Assembly: GCF_003573695.1 (NCBI RefSeq)
Contig: NC_039359.1
Location: forward strand, 91,120,566 to 91,184,565
Length of the DNA stretch: 64,000 nt
Direction: 5' to 3'
DNA from: Papaver somniferum
Taxonomy: Eukaryota; Streptophyta; Magnoliopsida; Ranunculales; Papaveraceae
The notes below the pieces were generated by a model that did no database searches, was not told the DNA's origin, and saw only the letters and a list, made by a program, of their open reading frames with translations. The translations under genes and the position numbers were made by a program. Below are positions 41,548 through 54,756 of the stretch, piece after piece (position 1 is the first letter of the stretch; every line of letters starts with the position of its first letter).

Positions 41548-43417
41548 CGTAAATACTCAAAATCTAGGAAGAAATTCATATCAGAAGAATATTCATGTAA
41601 TGATTCAGATAGGAAAGCATAAACATCGGTGCAAATTCTAGGAGATAATGTTTCAGAAATTCATTTGTTAAATCTTCCTACAAATTGAAAATCAAATTCA
41701 AATCGTCGGAGTAAAATAAGATGAAATCAAATCGTCGGAGACGTCAACACTCTCAGAAGTATCGAGATATTATTATAATGTCCAAGTGATATTGAATCTG
41801 AGTACAAGTTCTCTTCGTTTGAATTTTATCCGTATAGTGATGAAGAAGCAGATTATTTCGCTGTTGTATCTCATTATTAAGTCTCTTCACAAATCCATTA
41901 AGAAGATCCCGATGAATAGACAGTAAGTTTCATTCTCAATTTCTTAATTACTTCATGTGGTTATGTTTGATATATACCAAATTACACTATTAATTCTAAG
42001 ATGAAAATCGTAAAGATAGTTACAACGAGCACATGAGTAGAGAGAGGAATGATGCGATTGATATGAAGCCTTCCCATGTTTGGATTTTGAGCATCCATTG
42101 GGTATTTTCATTATTTTCATACATTTCGTTTCAGTAGATGATAGTTAGGGCGTCAGGAATTCGAGTATAACATCGGGGAAAATGTTAGCTTAGTAGCAGT
42201 TGTCTTAACTGGGTGATAAAACTAGACAATTGTAGTATTACTCCATCACATGGGTTTTTTCTATAAAACAAAATGACTATCATTTGCTATTATACTTCCG
42301 TTTAGAACCTCTTTACGTTAACTACACGGACATGCACAACACATAAACTCCATGATTTTAGATTTGCTTAGGAGAATGTATCACGTTGCTTGCTTGAGAT
42401 TAGGATAAAAGTTTGAATTTAGTATATAGAAATAGTTTCAAGGCTGCATATATAACTTGTAATGCATTTTTGAATTATCATTTTTGAGAAGCTAAATTTA
42501 AGTAGATTGTCACTGTAACTCTAATAGATGTTGCATAAGTTATTTATACATGAGTGGTGCATTGAAAGTTTAGTCCATTTTACTGCACTTCCCACTAGTC
42601 ACAAAAGACTTCTTGTTTTTGTACGTTTTTGTGCTCTTTCGCTTATGTTAAGTTTTCCCTTCTATTAGGTCACAAGCACCTGGGGTGCTCAAAATGAAAT
42701 TGAACCTCTCGCTGCCGTATAACAGGCATGCAGAGGATGTTTGCATAATATGAAACAGATCATACTTACAAGCCTATAGCTATTCCATCATACCTCTCTT
42801 GTCGGTATGGAGTCCATATAGTGTGACTGCTGCTGCTGCATATGGTGGCGTGTCTGCCACTGGTGGATTTCAATAGGTTCGTCTTTCCTGGACTGCAAAA
42901 GCATCTAAAACAATAAGTATTCCTCGTATGGCGTGTCCGGCAGAACAGTTATATATAGACCACAGATAGTCTTATACTAGCCACCTGTTGTTGAAGTTTG
43001 TAAGGAACTCACATAAGTAAAAGAATATCCGCATCTACAATACCCCAGACTAGCATTAATTATAAGAAAGGGCCAGGAACACGTTAGGTTTTGTGTTATG
43101 TGATAGGTGAATGTGATCCTTATAGGATTTCTAAATATATGTGTCCTTGTAAGTGGAACCGACTACTTATTGGTCAAGAATGTCCTAATTGGTCTTTCCA
43201 ATGTTTTTTTTCTTTTATCTATTATCTCCCTGTTGGAATTTGGTGAGAAATTAGAATTGATCATAGCAATAGAAAAAATGGTCCAACCATAAAAAATGAA
43301 TCATATAACCTTGAAAAGAAAATTATGATATAATGTAACATGATATATTTATTCAAATATTAGTAGCTACTTCTATTGCTTTATAGTGCGAAGTAGTTGA
43401 CGTGCACGCCTAGGAGA
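41548..43417 (+). repeat. Left inverted arm, copy B (with internal deletion)
   Basis: Matches copy A 1-2068 and extends about 140 bp further left. A loss of about 340 bp joins GCATCTAAA to ACAATAAG at about 42908, removing most of the exon-like ORF, which also has a stop (CAATAGG for CAACAGG). Confidence 0.9.
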
Positions 43418-44323
43418 AATATGTGAAATATTAAGGTTTATTAGTGGACTTAAAATTTGTGAAATATGGAAAGTACACTAATAACCCTTAATATTACAAT
43501 TTAGTCCAAATATTTTAAGTTTAGTCAACGGTGACTTATGATGACGTCACCAATTTTAAATAATATAAAAATATTTATAAAACGATTTATCTTTCAAACC
43601 GTCCATCCAAAATTCACAAACTTTATATATTCGGAAAACTCTTTTCGATAGCAACAAAAAGAGTACCCATATGACTATATAATTTTCACTTTTAAAAAAA
43701 TTTAATTTTCACTTCATTATTTGATGTGTCCAAAAAAGTGCATCTGCATGAAACTTTTAAAAATTTATGCAATCAGTTTTTCACTTGTGCACCACTTTTT
43801 CCACACCTACAAAATATGCATGAAATTTGTCGTCCATATCCACCACGAGACCTACTTTTTCATGAGAATTACACTGACACCCCTGCAAAACTGGCATGAG
43901 ACCATTTAATCACTACCCAACACAAATTTACCTTTTCATGGAAAAATACACTTGTGTATCAATATGTTCATCCCTGCAAAACATCGATCATTCATAACCA
44001 CATCCTAACCTTCTTTTTCAAGAGAATCACATGGGGGCACCGATATATACACCCTTCCAAACATGCATAAAATCGATCATTCATAGCCAAACACAAATCT
44101 ACTTTTTCATGGGAATTACACATGTGCACTAATATGTACACCCCTACAAAACATGCATAAAATCAACCAATCATATCCACGGGCCGACCTATTTTTCATG
44201 GAAAATATATTGATGCTTCATGGAAAAAATCAACCATATTCGCCTACAAACAAATTTATTTCATGGGATTTACCCAGGTGTACTTGTATGTACGCACCTA
44301 CATATTGTATAAACATAACATGG
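43418..44323. other. Core of the palindromic element, left part, copy B
   Basis: Counterpart of 2069-2971, with the hairpin near 43427-43498 and degenerate 90-bp units near 43990-44260. No gene. Confidence 0.5.
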
Positions 44324-44405
44324 AAACTGAGATGGATTTGAACCATCAACCTCCGCAAACCTTGTGATAGGCTTGGGCACTCTACCATTTTGAGCTTGTG
44401 AGTCC
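44324..44405 (-). other. tRNA-like sequence, copy B
   Basis: Same as 2972-3053, with one change (ACTGAG for ACTCAG) that breaks an acceptor-stem pair. T-arm unchanged. Confidence 0.5.
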
Positions 44406-45300
44406 CTAAAATTAGATGCATAAAACCAAGACCAAGTGATATCAAAGGTGCATCTTGGTATAATACAGTTCTATATCATAATCAAAATGTGTACAATGAT
44501 GTACACATTGACAATCAACAGGTGTACAATTATGTACACAATAAGAATCTGAACAAGTATGTAAACTTTTAAAAATTTGGAACTGGGCATTCATTAACTT
44601 ACATATGAATGCCATTGCCTACATACAAAAACATGACAATTGGCTGATAAATGGATTTTGAAAAACCTCTAAGAACCTACAGATTGTTTGCAAATTGGTC
44701 AAGCTAGTACAAGATAGAATATTGGTCATTAAGAAAGAAATTTTCTCATCATAAGAACGAACAGTTGGAAAACATACCTAGTATCGAACTTTCACTATTT
44801 GCAATTGTTAGCAACCTCCTTGGATGATTTCACTATCCTCACATGTAGGTAACTTGAATTAGGTCCAACCTACGTGAACTAATAAAATGTGAGCTGATAA
44901 AACCTGATTAGAATACATGAAATTAGAAGAATATTTTACATGAAGCAACAACGATGTAAGTAAACGAAAACTTCAAGTTGGATAATATCCAGATTTGCAG
45001 AGGTAAGTTTAGCAGATAACCTGCATCGAGGACAAACCAATGAACATAAGAAATCGCATCTTGAAAAGAAAGTGATTATCCTTTAACCAACATCCACATA
45101 AGAAAACAAAACAAGAAAACTATCAAATTAAAAATTTACTCAGTTTATCGTCAGAGACACAATCCATGTGGGAATTACTACACAAACTTAATATGGCTTC
45201 GAAACATCCCATTACAGTGATTCATTGCACTTTACCAAAATCGAGATAACTAACATGCACAACAGATCAATCATACTCACACCCAGACCTACTTTTTCAT
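44406..45300. other. Unassigned core sequence, copy B
   Basis: Counterpart of 3054-3950, with GTGTACA palindromes near 44487-44545. No gene. Confidence 0.5.
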
Positions 45301-45770
45301 GAGAAGTGTATTGGTGCATCAATATACTTATCCATGTGAAACATTCCTAAATCCGATCATTCACAGCCACAAACAAACCTACTTTTCATTTAAAATACAC
45401 TGGTGCACCAATGTGTGCACCCCTGTAAAACATGCATAAAATCGATCATTCATATTCACACTCTGGCACACTTTTTCATGGGAATTACACAGGTGCACCA
45501 ATGTATACACCCCTGCAAAACATGCAAGAAAATAATCATTCATAACCACACAAAACCTACTTTTACATGAGAATTATAGAGGTGCACCAGTACGTACACC
45601 GCTTCAAAACATGCATAAAGATAATCATTCCCAACCACACACAAACCTATTTTTTCATGGGAGTTACTTCCCACAGGTGCACCAATAAGTACACCATTGT
45701 AAAACAAGGAAATTGTACTTTTTCATAAGATTTACACAGGTGCACCAATATGTACACCCCTGTAAAACAT
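45300..45770. repeat. 90-bp minisatellite, block 1, copy B
   Basis: Units near 45402, 45492 and about 45581. A 2-bp loss (CACACAAAACC for CACACACAAACC, near 45552) breaks the long frames that are open in copy A, which argues against a selected protein. Confidence 0.85.
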
Positions 45771-45779
45771 GCACAACAC

Positions 45780-45970
45780 CAATGAAACACATGTACAACA
45801 TATGTACAATTATGTACACATTAAGAATTATGTGTACCACTGTGTGCACGTTAAAAATTCAAAAACATTACAATCAAAATATGTACAACTATATACACAT
45901 TAAAATCAACAGGTGTACATTCATGTACACGTTAAAATATCACGTGTACATTTATGTACACGCAAACAAT
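45780..45970. repeat. Cluster of palindromic TGTACA motifs, copy B
   Basis: Counterpart of 4430-4620; the motifs are fully conserved. Confidence 0.6.
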
Positions 45971-46184
45971 ACAGCTATACAAAAATGTGCAAATTATCAA
46001 AAAAACATGAAATTTCTATAATTAAGAACTTGAACTAGTGGTAGCCTAAGAATATAGGAGTATATATAATTACTATTTCTCTTATGTGAGGTGGTTACTG
46101 CTTTTGTCTTAAAACAAGATTGTCGTCTTCTAAGGTCAAGAGATTTTCCTCCGTACCAAATTCAAAAGGAAATACAAAAGATTA

Positions 46185-46565
46185 ACCAATGTGTACACTC
46201 CTGTAAAACATGCATAAAATTGATCATTCATATTCACACTCTGGCACACTTTTTCATGGGAATTACACAGGTGCACCAATGTGTACACCCCTGCAAAACA
46301 TGTAGAAAAACGATCATTCATAACCACACACGAACCTACTTTTACATTGGAATTATAGAGGTGCACCAATACGTACACCGCTTCAAAACATGCATAAAGT
46401 TAATCATTCACAACCACACACAAACCTATTTTTTCATGGGAGTTACTTCCCACAGGTGCACTAAAATGTACACCATTGTAAAACAAGGGAATTGTACTTT
46501 TTCATAAGATTTACACAGGTGCACCAATATGTACACCCCTGTAAACCTAGAAACAGATGGTATAA
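46185..46565. repeat. 90-bp minisatellite, block 2, copy B
   Basis: Counterpart of 4835-5215. Here the plus-strand frame is longer (138 codons, 46091-46507) because of small upstream indels. Still read as repeat-derived. Confidence 0.85.
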
Positions 46566-46926
46566 AAAAGTACAAATGTCTGGGTCATAGGAAACCAAAT
46601 TTGGAAGTAATAAAAGAGATTACAGGCACCTTACTTAGTTAATCCTTACTTAATCAAGGTGTACAATTATGTATACATCAAGAATCAACAGGTGTACAAC
46701 TATGCATATATTAACATACAATGAATCTTAAACATTTAATACTCGGTGAAGCATCAATTTGTTGTTGGAACATGGATGTCATTTAAATAAGCATCACGTA
46801 CCAAGGCACCGCATGAGGTTGTGAAATTTTTAAAAAAAAAAAAGTTGAAAGAAATAAAAGGTATCTCCATGATATTAAAATGCGTTAATGTGGTGCGAGG
46901 TGGTTTCATATGAAGAGGCAAAGCAG

Positions 46927-49161
46927 TCTCCTAGGCGTACACGTCAACTACTTCGCACTATAAAGCAATAGAAGTAGCTACTAATATTTGAATAAATATA
47001 TCATGTTACATTATATCATAATTTTCTTTTCAAGGTTATATGATTCATTTTTTATGGTTGGACCATTTTTTCTATTGCTATGATAAATTCTAATTTCTCA
47101 CCAAATTCCAAAAGGGAGATAATAGTTAAAAGAAAAAAAAACATTGGACAGACCAATTAGGACATTCTTGACTAATAAGTAGTCAGTTACACTTACAAGG
47201 AAACATATATTTAAAAATCCTATAAGGATCACATTCACCTATCACATAACACAAAACCTAACGTGTTCCTGGCCCTTTCTTATAATTAATGCTAGTCTGG
47301 GGTATTGTAGATGCGACATATTCTTTTACTTATGTGAGTTCCTTACAAACTTCAACAATAGGTGGCTAGTATAAGACTATCTGTGGTCTATATATAACTG
47401 TTCTGCCGGACACGCCATACGAGGAATACTTATTGTTTTACATTTGCGAGTAAAAATATATTTACACTTATCTGGACATGGTGAGCATCAAAGGTGAAAG
47501 GCAATAGCGAGCAACAATGGTGTCATAAACAACTTTAGCAAGAATGGGTGATTTTGAGAAAGTCCAATGCGGCATCACTGCACTAGTTGAAACTAGAATT
47601 AGCAAATGAATTCAGCCTATGCAACAAATAAACACTTCTAAACCAAGTACACAAAATCAAATGTAATAGACATAGATAAACATCTCTAAAAGAGCTAATA
47701 AGTAAAAAGATTAAAAATTACCAATTTCATCCTCCCATACACCATAATTTTTTTTTGAAAGGTCGAATAGGTCCAATAAGACCAAGTTGTATGCCTAATT
47801 TAGATGCTTTTGCAGTCAAGGAAAGACCAACCTGTTGAAATCCACCAGTGGCAGACACGCCACCATATGCAGCAGCAGCAGTCACACTATATGGACTCCA
47901 TACCGACAAGGGAGGTATGATGGAATAGCTATAGGCTTGTAAGTATGATCTGTTTCATATTATGCAAACATCCTCTGCATGCCTGTTATACGGCAGCGAG
48001 AGGTTCAATTTCATTTCGAACACCCCAGGTGCTTGTGACCTAATAGAAGGGAAAACTTAACATAAGCGAAAGAGCACAAAAACGTACAAAAACAAGAAGT
48101 CTTTTGTGACTAGTGGGAAGTGCAGTAAAATGGACTAAACTTTCAATGCACCACTCATGTATAAATAACTTATGAAAAATCTATTAGAGTTACAGTGACA
48201 ATCTACTTAAATTTAGCTTCTCAAAAATGATAATTCAAAAATGCATTACAAGTTATATATGCAGCCTTGAAACTGTTTCTATATACTAAATTCAAACTTT
48301 TATCCTAATATCAAGCAAGCAACGTGATACATTCTCCTAAGCAAATCTAAAATCATGGAGTTTATGTGTTGTGCATTTCCGTGTAGTTAACGTAAAGAGG
48401 TTCTAAACGGAAGTATAATAGCAAATGATAGTCATTTTGTTTTATAGAAAAAACCCATGTGATGGAGGAATACTACAATTGTCTAGTTTTATCACCCAGT
48501 TAAGACAACTGATACTAAGCTAACATTTTCCCCGATGTTATACTCGAATTCCTGACGCCCTAACTATCATCTACTGAAACGAAATGTATGAAAATAATGA
48601 AAATACCCAATGGATGCTCAAAATCCAAACATGGGAAGGGCTTCATATCAATCGCATCATTCCTCTCTCTACTCCTGAGCTCGTTGTAACTATCTTTACG
48701 ATTTTCATCTTAGAATTAATAGTGTAATTTGGTATATATCAAACATAACCACATGAAGTAATTAAGAAATTGAGAATGAAACTTAATGTCTATTCATCGG
48801 GATCTTCTTAATAGATTTGTGAAAAGACTTAATAATGAGATACAACAGAGAAATAATCTCCTTCTTCATCACTATACGGATAAAATTCAAACGAAGAGAA
48901 CTTGTACTCAGATTCAATATCACTTGGACATTATAATAATATCTCGATACTTCTGAGAGTGTTGACGTCTCCGACGATTTGATTTCATCTTATTTTACTC
49001 CGACGATTTGAATTTGATTTTCAATTCGTAGGAAGATTTAACAAATGAATTTCTGAAACATTATCTCCTAGAATTTGCACCGATATTTATGCTTTCCTAT
49101 CTGAATCATTACATGAATATTCTTCCGATATGAATTTCTTCCTAGATTTTGAGTATTTACG
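46927..49161 (-). repeat. Right inverted arm, copy B
   Basis: Reverse complement of 41548-43417 plus the ~340 bp missing there. Contains the exon-like ORF at 47727-47909 on the minus strand, open. Confidence 0.9.
47727..47909 (-). pseudogene. Captured exon-like segment, right arm, copy B
   Basis: Same 60-codon frame as 6381-6563 (differences are synonymous or conservative), ending in the same A-run frameshift. Kept in three of four arms. Confidence 0.35.
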
Positions 49162-49529
49162 AAAAAAATTTCGGTCTCTCTCATCAATCTCCCCTAATTC
49201 TAAATCTGAGATCTAAAGATAAAAGAAACTCTCTGTAAATCTTAATTTCTATATAGGGAGGTTATTTTAGTACTGATTTTTTTTTGAACCGGTAGGAGTT
49301 TGGACCAACTCGTTAAACTTTGGATCAAACTGTCAAGCCGAGGATTTTTTTGGACTCACGAGTACCAGGCCTGAGGAGGCTGGACTAAACAGTTAGAAGC
49401 CCAACTAGTTTGGGACTAAACGTTCATTTCTAGATTTCAATTAATAAAGGACTAATTTGTACCTAGTTAAATGGGTGTGGATTAACTAGTATATTTTCAT
49501 GGGATTTTGGACTAAACCGTATTTTTCCC
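49162..49529. other. Outer right end of the palindromic element, copy B
   Basis: Counterpart of 7808-8184; non-coding, ends CGTATTTTTCCC against F-box sequence. Confidence 0.5.
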
Positions 49530-49896
49530 GTTATATTCAGTACGTGATAAACTGGCCTGCACTAAGTCTCAGTGTACTCGTGATGGACTGTTTTTTGAGG
49601 TATGGGTTCTGAATGATTATAATACGAAGGAGGAGTGTTGGACTTAACTTTATAGATTCGTTCCCTTATCATTAGTCTATCCCTTCGGTCCGTTTTCGTT
49701 AACAAGGAATGGCGAGTTTGGATTTATGATTACTTCGTCTGAGGTTATAAAAGTATACAACTTTACCACGGGTGAAATTGAGGATCCTTCTAGCTGCCTG
49801 ATCAATAAAAAAGCAAAAAGAAGAAACAAGGACATCAAACTTGATGATGGGTTCAACGTTTACTTCTACAAGGAAAGCCTCGTTTCAATCTATTAA
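49530..49896 (+). pseudogene. F-box gene 3' fragment, copy B
   Basis: Counterpart of 8185-8551 with the same left breakpoint. It keeps the same TAA after the W codon of EECWT. The 24-bp tandem duplication follows at 49882-49929. Confidence 0.9.
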
Positions 49897-50354
49897 CGCA
49901 AAATGGTTTCAATCTATTAACGCAAAATGGCTGGCAATGCAGCGAAAGAGAACTATTGATTGCTAGCTAGCTAGTTCCCGTGACCATGGATACACCTCGT
50001 TTCAATCATGATGTAGTGTACATTTTTTTATGTAAGAAGAGTTTTTAAAGAGTAACCAGACAATATTATTGTAATTATTATTATTTTTCAAGTTTCACTT
50101 AGAATCTTAATAATTGGCTTCTCATTGATCATCTTACTTTTGTTTAATTTATTTAATTACCGAATGGGTAAAACATTCATGCATTGCTTGGGTCCGGTCC
50201 TTTGTCATGAGTAATCATACCAATGTCCTTTTTAACGCAGAAAATATGCGCACAACCAAACTATTTACACAACCATAAATAAAAAAAACTAGTTATGATC
50301 GCAACATTCAAATATCCAAACTAAATATGTTAAACTGCTTTCTTAACTAGATTT
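49897..50354. other. Conserved F-box 3' flank, copy B fragment locus
   Basis: Counterpart of 8552-9012. No gene. Confidence 0.7.
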
Positions 50355-50709
50355 TTTTTTAATAAGAAAAGAAGTTTTATTTGAGAATGAGGAATGTATA
50401 AAAGTCTACCAAAGATAGACTAAAACAAACAAAAAACTAACGAAAAATTACGAGAAATTAGTTTCCCAATTTTAAACAACATAAGAAGCATTTAAATGAA
50501 CTATGTTTCCACTTGCAGCTGCCAAAGATAAGATTAGAGTCTTCACATCTATTGCCAGATCAAAGTCAGTTTTGAAGGTATAATTATCCTAAAAAATCCA
50601 ACAGTTCCTTTCTCTCCACAAAAACCCATATAACAGCAGCTGGAATAAGCTTCCTTAACTAGATATGCACACAAAACCTTATACAAAAGCATATATAGAA
50701 CATGTTCTA
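50355..50709 (-). pseudogene. LINE 3' end split by CACTA-3
   Basis: Counterpart of 9013-9367; the same poly-A-like end and C-terminal remnants on the minus strand. Confidence 0.5.
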
Positions 50710-51122
50710 CACTAGTACAACTATGGTTTTTGGTCACGGCTGTCCTTGTCACGGTTCTACCTATTAACGTGACTAGAGTTTTGTTTGTCCCTGGTGTATA
50801 TGTTTCCGGGACTATTTGATATATCTTTGGATACAGATATGTCCCCCTCGTGTCTATTTTACATCAATCCACCATAAGCACACGATTAAATTTAGAACTG
50901 CTTCGGTTTCTTAACCCAACTTCCTCTCCACAGTAACCCACGATCTACTAGACTACTCCAACTCTAACCCACGATCTACTAGACTACTCCAACTCCCCGC
51001 ACCCTCTTAACCCAACTTCTATTCTCCCAATCTCAAAATTAGGGAAACCATTCCTCTCTAGATCTTTTGTCTTCCTTTCAATCCCAAATAATCTAAACTA
51101 ATAAGAAGTTTAATTTGAGATT

Positions 51123-51301
51123 GATGGTGAATTTTAATCAGTCAGTCAATGTCAGTCGATTTTTTCTTTTCTCTCTCTCGATCTCTATACGAAGTTCAGA
51201 AAAGTTTAAAGCTAGAGGACTACGCAGTAATCAATGTATGTTGCTATTTGATGGTGAAACTGATGTTGGATTAAATTCAATCGGCTTGGATTTTTTTTCT
51301 G
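51123..51301 (+). pseudogene. Captured first-exon-like ORF in CACTA-3
   Basis: Same as 9781-9959, ending at a GTAAGTC donor. The leader and the frame are unchanged apart from a few bases. Unknown product. Confidence 0.4.
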
Positions 51302-53685
51302 GTAAGTCTTTAAAGCATATAGGTTAATCTTTAGAATTGCCTTTGGTTAATATATGTAATAATTTGATGTAACTATTAATTAGTGAATTTTAGGGTTGTC
51401 TTATCTGGATTCATGGCACATTATTTTTCCAATTTTGTTTGTGTTTGAATTTAAAAATAGTTACCATCATTTAAGCATTTCCTCAACATCTTATTTTGTG
51501 GTGCTACTTATTTAACAGGTGAATTGATTTTCTATGTTGCTTATAAGGTAACTGATCCAGTTGGCATTAGATTCTTGCACTTATAAGGCTGTATGAAAAT
51601 CCAACTCCCCTTCCAGAGATTACTCTCTTTCTTCATTGGTGTTTAATTGTATGTATTTGATATGCTTAACCTAATGTGACTTTGATTTGATTTTGCAGCA
51701 ACAATTGAATATTATACCTACTGAAGCCTTTCCATATGAGACTTTAGAGCTCTGGTTTTGTTGTCGTTCAGTTATATATGGTTAAATTGCAGGTAATAAT
51801 AACATTTTGTCTCATCAACTGAGATATTCAATATCTTTGTAGCTTCATATTGTGTTGATTTTTAAGTTCGGTGATTACTTTTCTCCTGCATGTCTTTTAT
51901 CCACTTATTATACACAATTCGTGTATCTGAATTACCTGAAAACTTTGATGCATAATACCAAATCAAGGGCAGTGGTGCCAAGTTAGATAGACTGTAAATC
52001 GGTTTCGTATACGTTGAGTTTGTTTTAGTGGGATGAACTGCGAAGGTTCGTCAACCATTTATGCATCTTCTTAATGAAACAAAAAGTTAGTTTGGCACGA
52101 AAGTTTTGTCTATTTTCTCTAGCGCCACGGTAGTTGGTTTACAAGACCCCTGTAAGGCGATGCTTACTGCTATCATAGCCTAATGCCTTTAGGTACTGTT
52201 CAGCTTATAAGTGGGCCGTCCATATAAGGATGTGGAGCCTTTGTTTATATTGGTATATTATATCTTTCACAAGATCAGTCAGTTCTGTCCTCATTGTATC
52301 TGCTTTTGCTATAGGTAATAGTTAAGTGGTTATTGTACGTTGTTACATCTGAATGTGATTTTAAGGAACTACGACTTTCTTGATGAAGATCACCTTAAAA
52401 CTAAGTTCATTGTGACAGGTTTGTTTGTATGCCTACTGTTTCCTCCATTTAGACCTTATTAGTCTTGTTTCTTACATGATCTCTTCGATCCAGGCACCCC
52501 CAGCACCAAAGATCCTCAATTCAATGGTAAGAGATTGGTTTCTCAACTAAATGGAAAACGGCCTTTAGAAATCTTTTGAATGAGGGATTTAATCATCACC
52601 CTTTTTTGTTTCTTTGTCATGTAAATCGTTAGGCATTAAACTATTTTTTCGGGATAATTTCCTGCGAACCACAGGTATCTGCTGCATAGGAAAAAAAAAG
52701 CAGTTTACGAGAGATCTATCTGAGATGCATTCTGCAATTTGGTCTCAGGGTCCGATGCAGTAAGTTGACATACTATGAATCTATATCAGACAATAGTTTG
52801 TTATACTTTCTTTTTGATTAGTTTAACTTCCATGAATAATAATTTCCCACCTTAGAAGCAGCACGTAATCGCTTATACTCTCATCTACCGCTAAACCTCA
52901 ATACAAATTTATATGCAAGTTAAATTACTTTCCTGGGTAAGGGTAATATCTTTTGTATGGACTCTCACTAAAATTAAATGATTATATCTAACCGAATATC
53001 TATTTCCTACAGGTGATCCCATGTTAACTAGCTTGTTATCTCCTCATTCTTTTTTGTTTAGTTTGGTAGACCTTTACACTTGATAGTTGACATGCAATCT
53101 AAAAAATGCATGCTCTGTATAAATTGCTTGATTTGCTGTATAAATTCATGATATTTTCTTTTGTTGCTTTCCCTATTTTATACTTATGGTGTAGGATGAT
53201 CTGGCACTTGCGCAATGTAGGATCTTGTACCGTAACTTGATGAATACACTATGTTTTACTTTTATGTTTTGCAGCCAAGGAAAATCCCAGCGGCAGAGTT
53301 TGGAGGAGCTCTTGCAGTGTGAATACGCATGGCATCTTTAGTAAACAAGACATGGATTAAGCACTCAATAGAAATGAAGTTGTCCTTACGAAACTTTGTT
53401 GAGGCTTCATGCCCCTCTATTCGAACGTGTTTACTTGTTTTGATACTTATTGAGATGTCCTTGTTAACTCCTGTAGAATCCATATATCAAGATAAATGTA
53501 AACTATGTTTTGTAAGATATTATTATCTATCAGATTCAAAGCCTTGTTTAGTAATTTTAATTAAGATTATTTCAGTTATTGCCATTTTCTGTTTTGTAAG
53601 GCATAAAGATATGCGTAAACTTCCCAGTATCTTATATATGTTAAACAGTTTGGACTCTGTGAATATTGTCTATTGGTTACTGTAA

Positions 53686-53962
53686 TAATAAAGGATTCGT
53701 GTCCAAAGATCAAGTTTGGTCACGGTGTATCTCAGCATCCCGTGACTAAAGGGAAGACCTGTCATGGTGTACAATGAAAGTCCGTGACTACTGAAGTTGT
53801 GGTCACGGTGGAGTTGATGATATAGCCACGAAAAAGACCGTGACCAAAAAGGTTGACTTTTGGCCTCGCAGGCTTTAGTCACGGTTTTTCAAAGGATTAC
53901 TGTGACGCAAGATATTTGGACACGGTAAGTTACCGATACTAAAGGCCATTTTTGTACTAGTG
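53686..53962 (+). repeat. CACTA-3 right subterminal repeats
   Basis: Counterpart of 12345-12624 with the same GTCACGG/CCGTGAC layout. Confidence 0.8.
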
Positions 53963-54148
53963 CTGTTGACAACGTCCTCAGCTCAGTGCCATACAAAAAA
54001 TAAAACAACATCCTTTAGTAGAAATTATGTAGACAACGTGTAACACAAAACCAGTTCTAAAAACTGTTTTACTAACCACTAATCATAGCGGCATACAGAC
54101 AAAAACAACAAACGGAAGAATCTAAATATATATTTTTGCTAAAATAAA

Positions 54149-54331
54149 TCACCCAAAAGCCCATTGATATACGCTGCGAGCATATTCTTTTTCTTTAGGG
54201 GTAAATTGGTTTTCAATATTGTTAAATGTTCGATCTATCTCCTATGGTGCCATATCTTTAATGATGTCCCCCACTTCTTGTGTTGTCAACTCCAGCAAGC
54301 TCTGCATGTTAAAAAATCTCGCCGCCACGAG
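54149..54331 (-). pseudogene. SKP1-like C-terminal fragment, copy B (best preserved)
   Basis: Sixty codons plus stop on the minus strand: LVAARFFNMQSLLELTTQEV, GDIIKDMAPEEIDRTFNNIE and NQFTPKEKEYARSVYQWAFG. This is an unbroken SKP1 C-terminal (F-box-binding) domain with the family's WAF ending. Upstream codons run into a stop and no BTB/POZ-like N-terminal half is found. It could be a lost gene's last exon or a retrotransposed fragment. Its nearest neighbours are CACTA-3 and the gypsy block. Confidence 0.8.
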
Positions 54332-54756
54332 TTATCTCAAGTAATATATTTATACTACAACACATTTACTAAATGGGGATCTGTGTTTAATTTTACAAGA
54401 ACCTTGTAGATTTGTGTTCTCCTTCAAAGAACCTCTCAGATCTATATTTTTACCCACAAACATTTTCCGAATCCAAGCCTTTTAGATCTTTGAAACCATT
54501 TCAGTTAAGTTTTTATCATCCTCAGTAAATATTCATGTCGCGTGGTTTCTAACAAACATAGCAAGCAGAAGGACGAAATGCTTAAAACAGCCAACAAGAA
54601 GTAAGATGGAGCGGAAAGCACGACTCCCTTGGATGCCAACATGGTAGCAACATCAGCTCTGAAGGCCGCAGCAACCAAAGAAGGTGCCTCCATAGTAGCC
54701 AACAATAAAACCAGCAGCTCAAAGATAGGATCTCTAAGAGTAACGAAGTAGGGAAC

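Larger units (their letters stand above)
41548..49529. mobile_element. Palindromic (MULE/foldback-like) element, copy B
   Basis: Arms 41548-43417 and 46927-49161 enclose the 3.5-kb core. The left arm starts at CGTAAATACTC and lacks the outer portion that the right side still has (49162-49529), so the left terminus is truncated. The right terminus abuts the F-box fragment exactly as in copy A. Confidence 0.65.
50710..53962 (+). mobile_element. CACTA-3: copy B counterpart of CACTA-1
   Basis: Same termini (CACTAGTACAACTATGG ... TTTTTGTACTAGTG) and same site as CACTA-1; 3253 bp. The flanks are CTA (50707-50709) and CTG (53963-53965), so one target copy has mutated since duplication. Captured exon-like pieces are retained: MVNFNQSVN from 51123, and PRKIPAAEFGGALAV near 53274-53322 with an intact GCAG acceptor. 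Confidence 0.95.
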
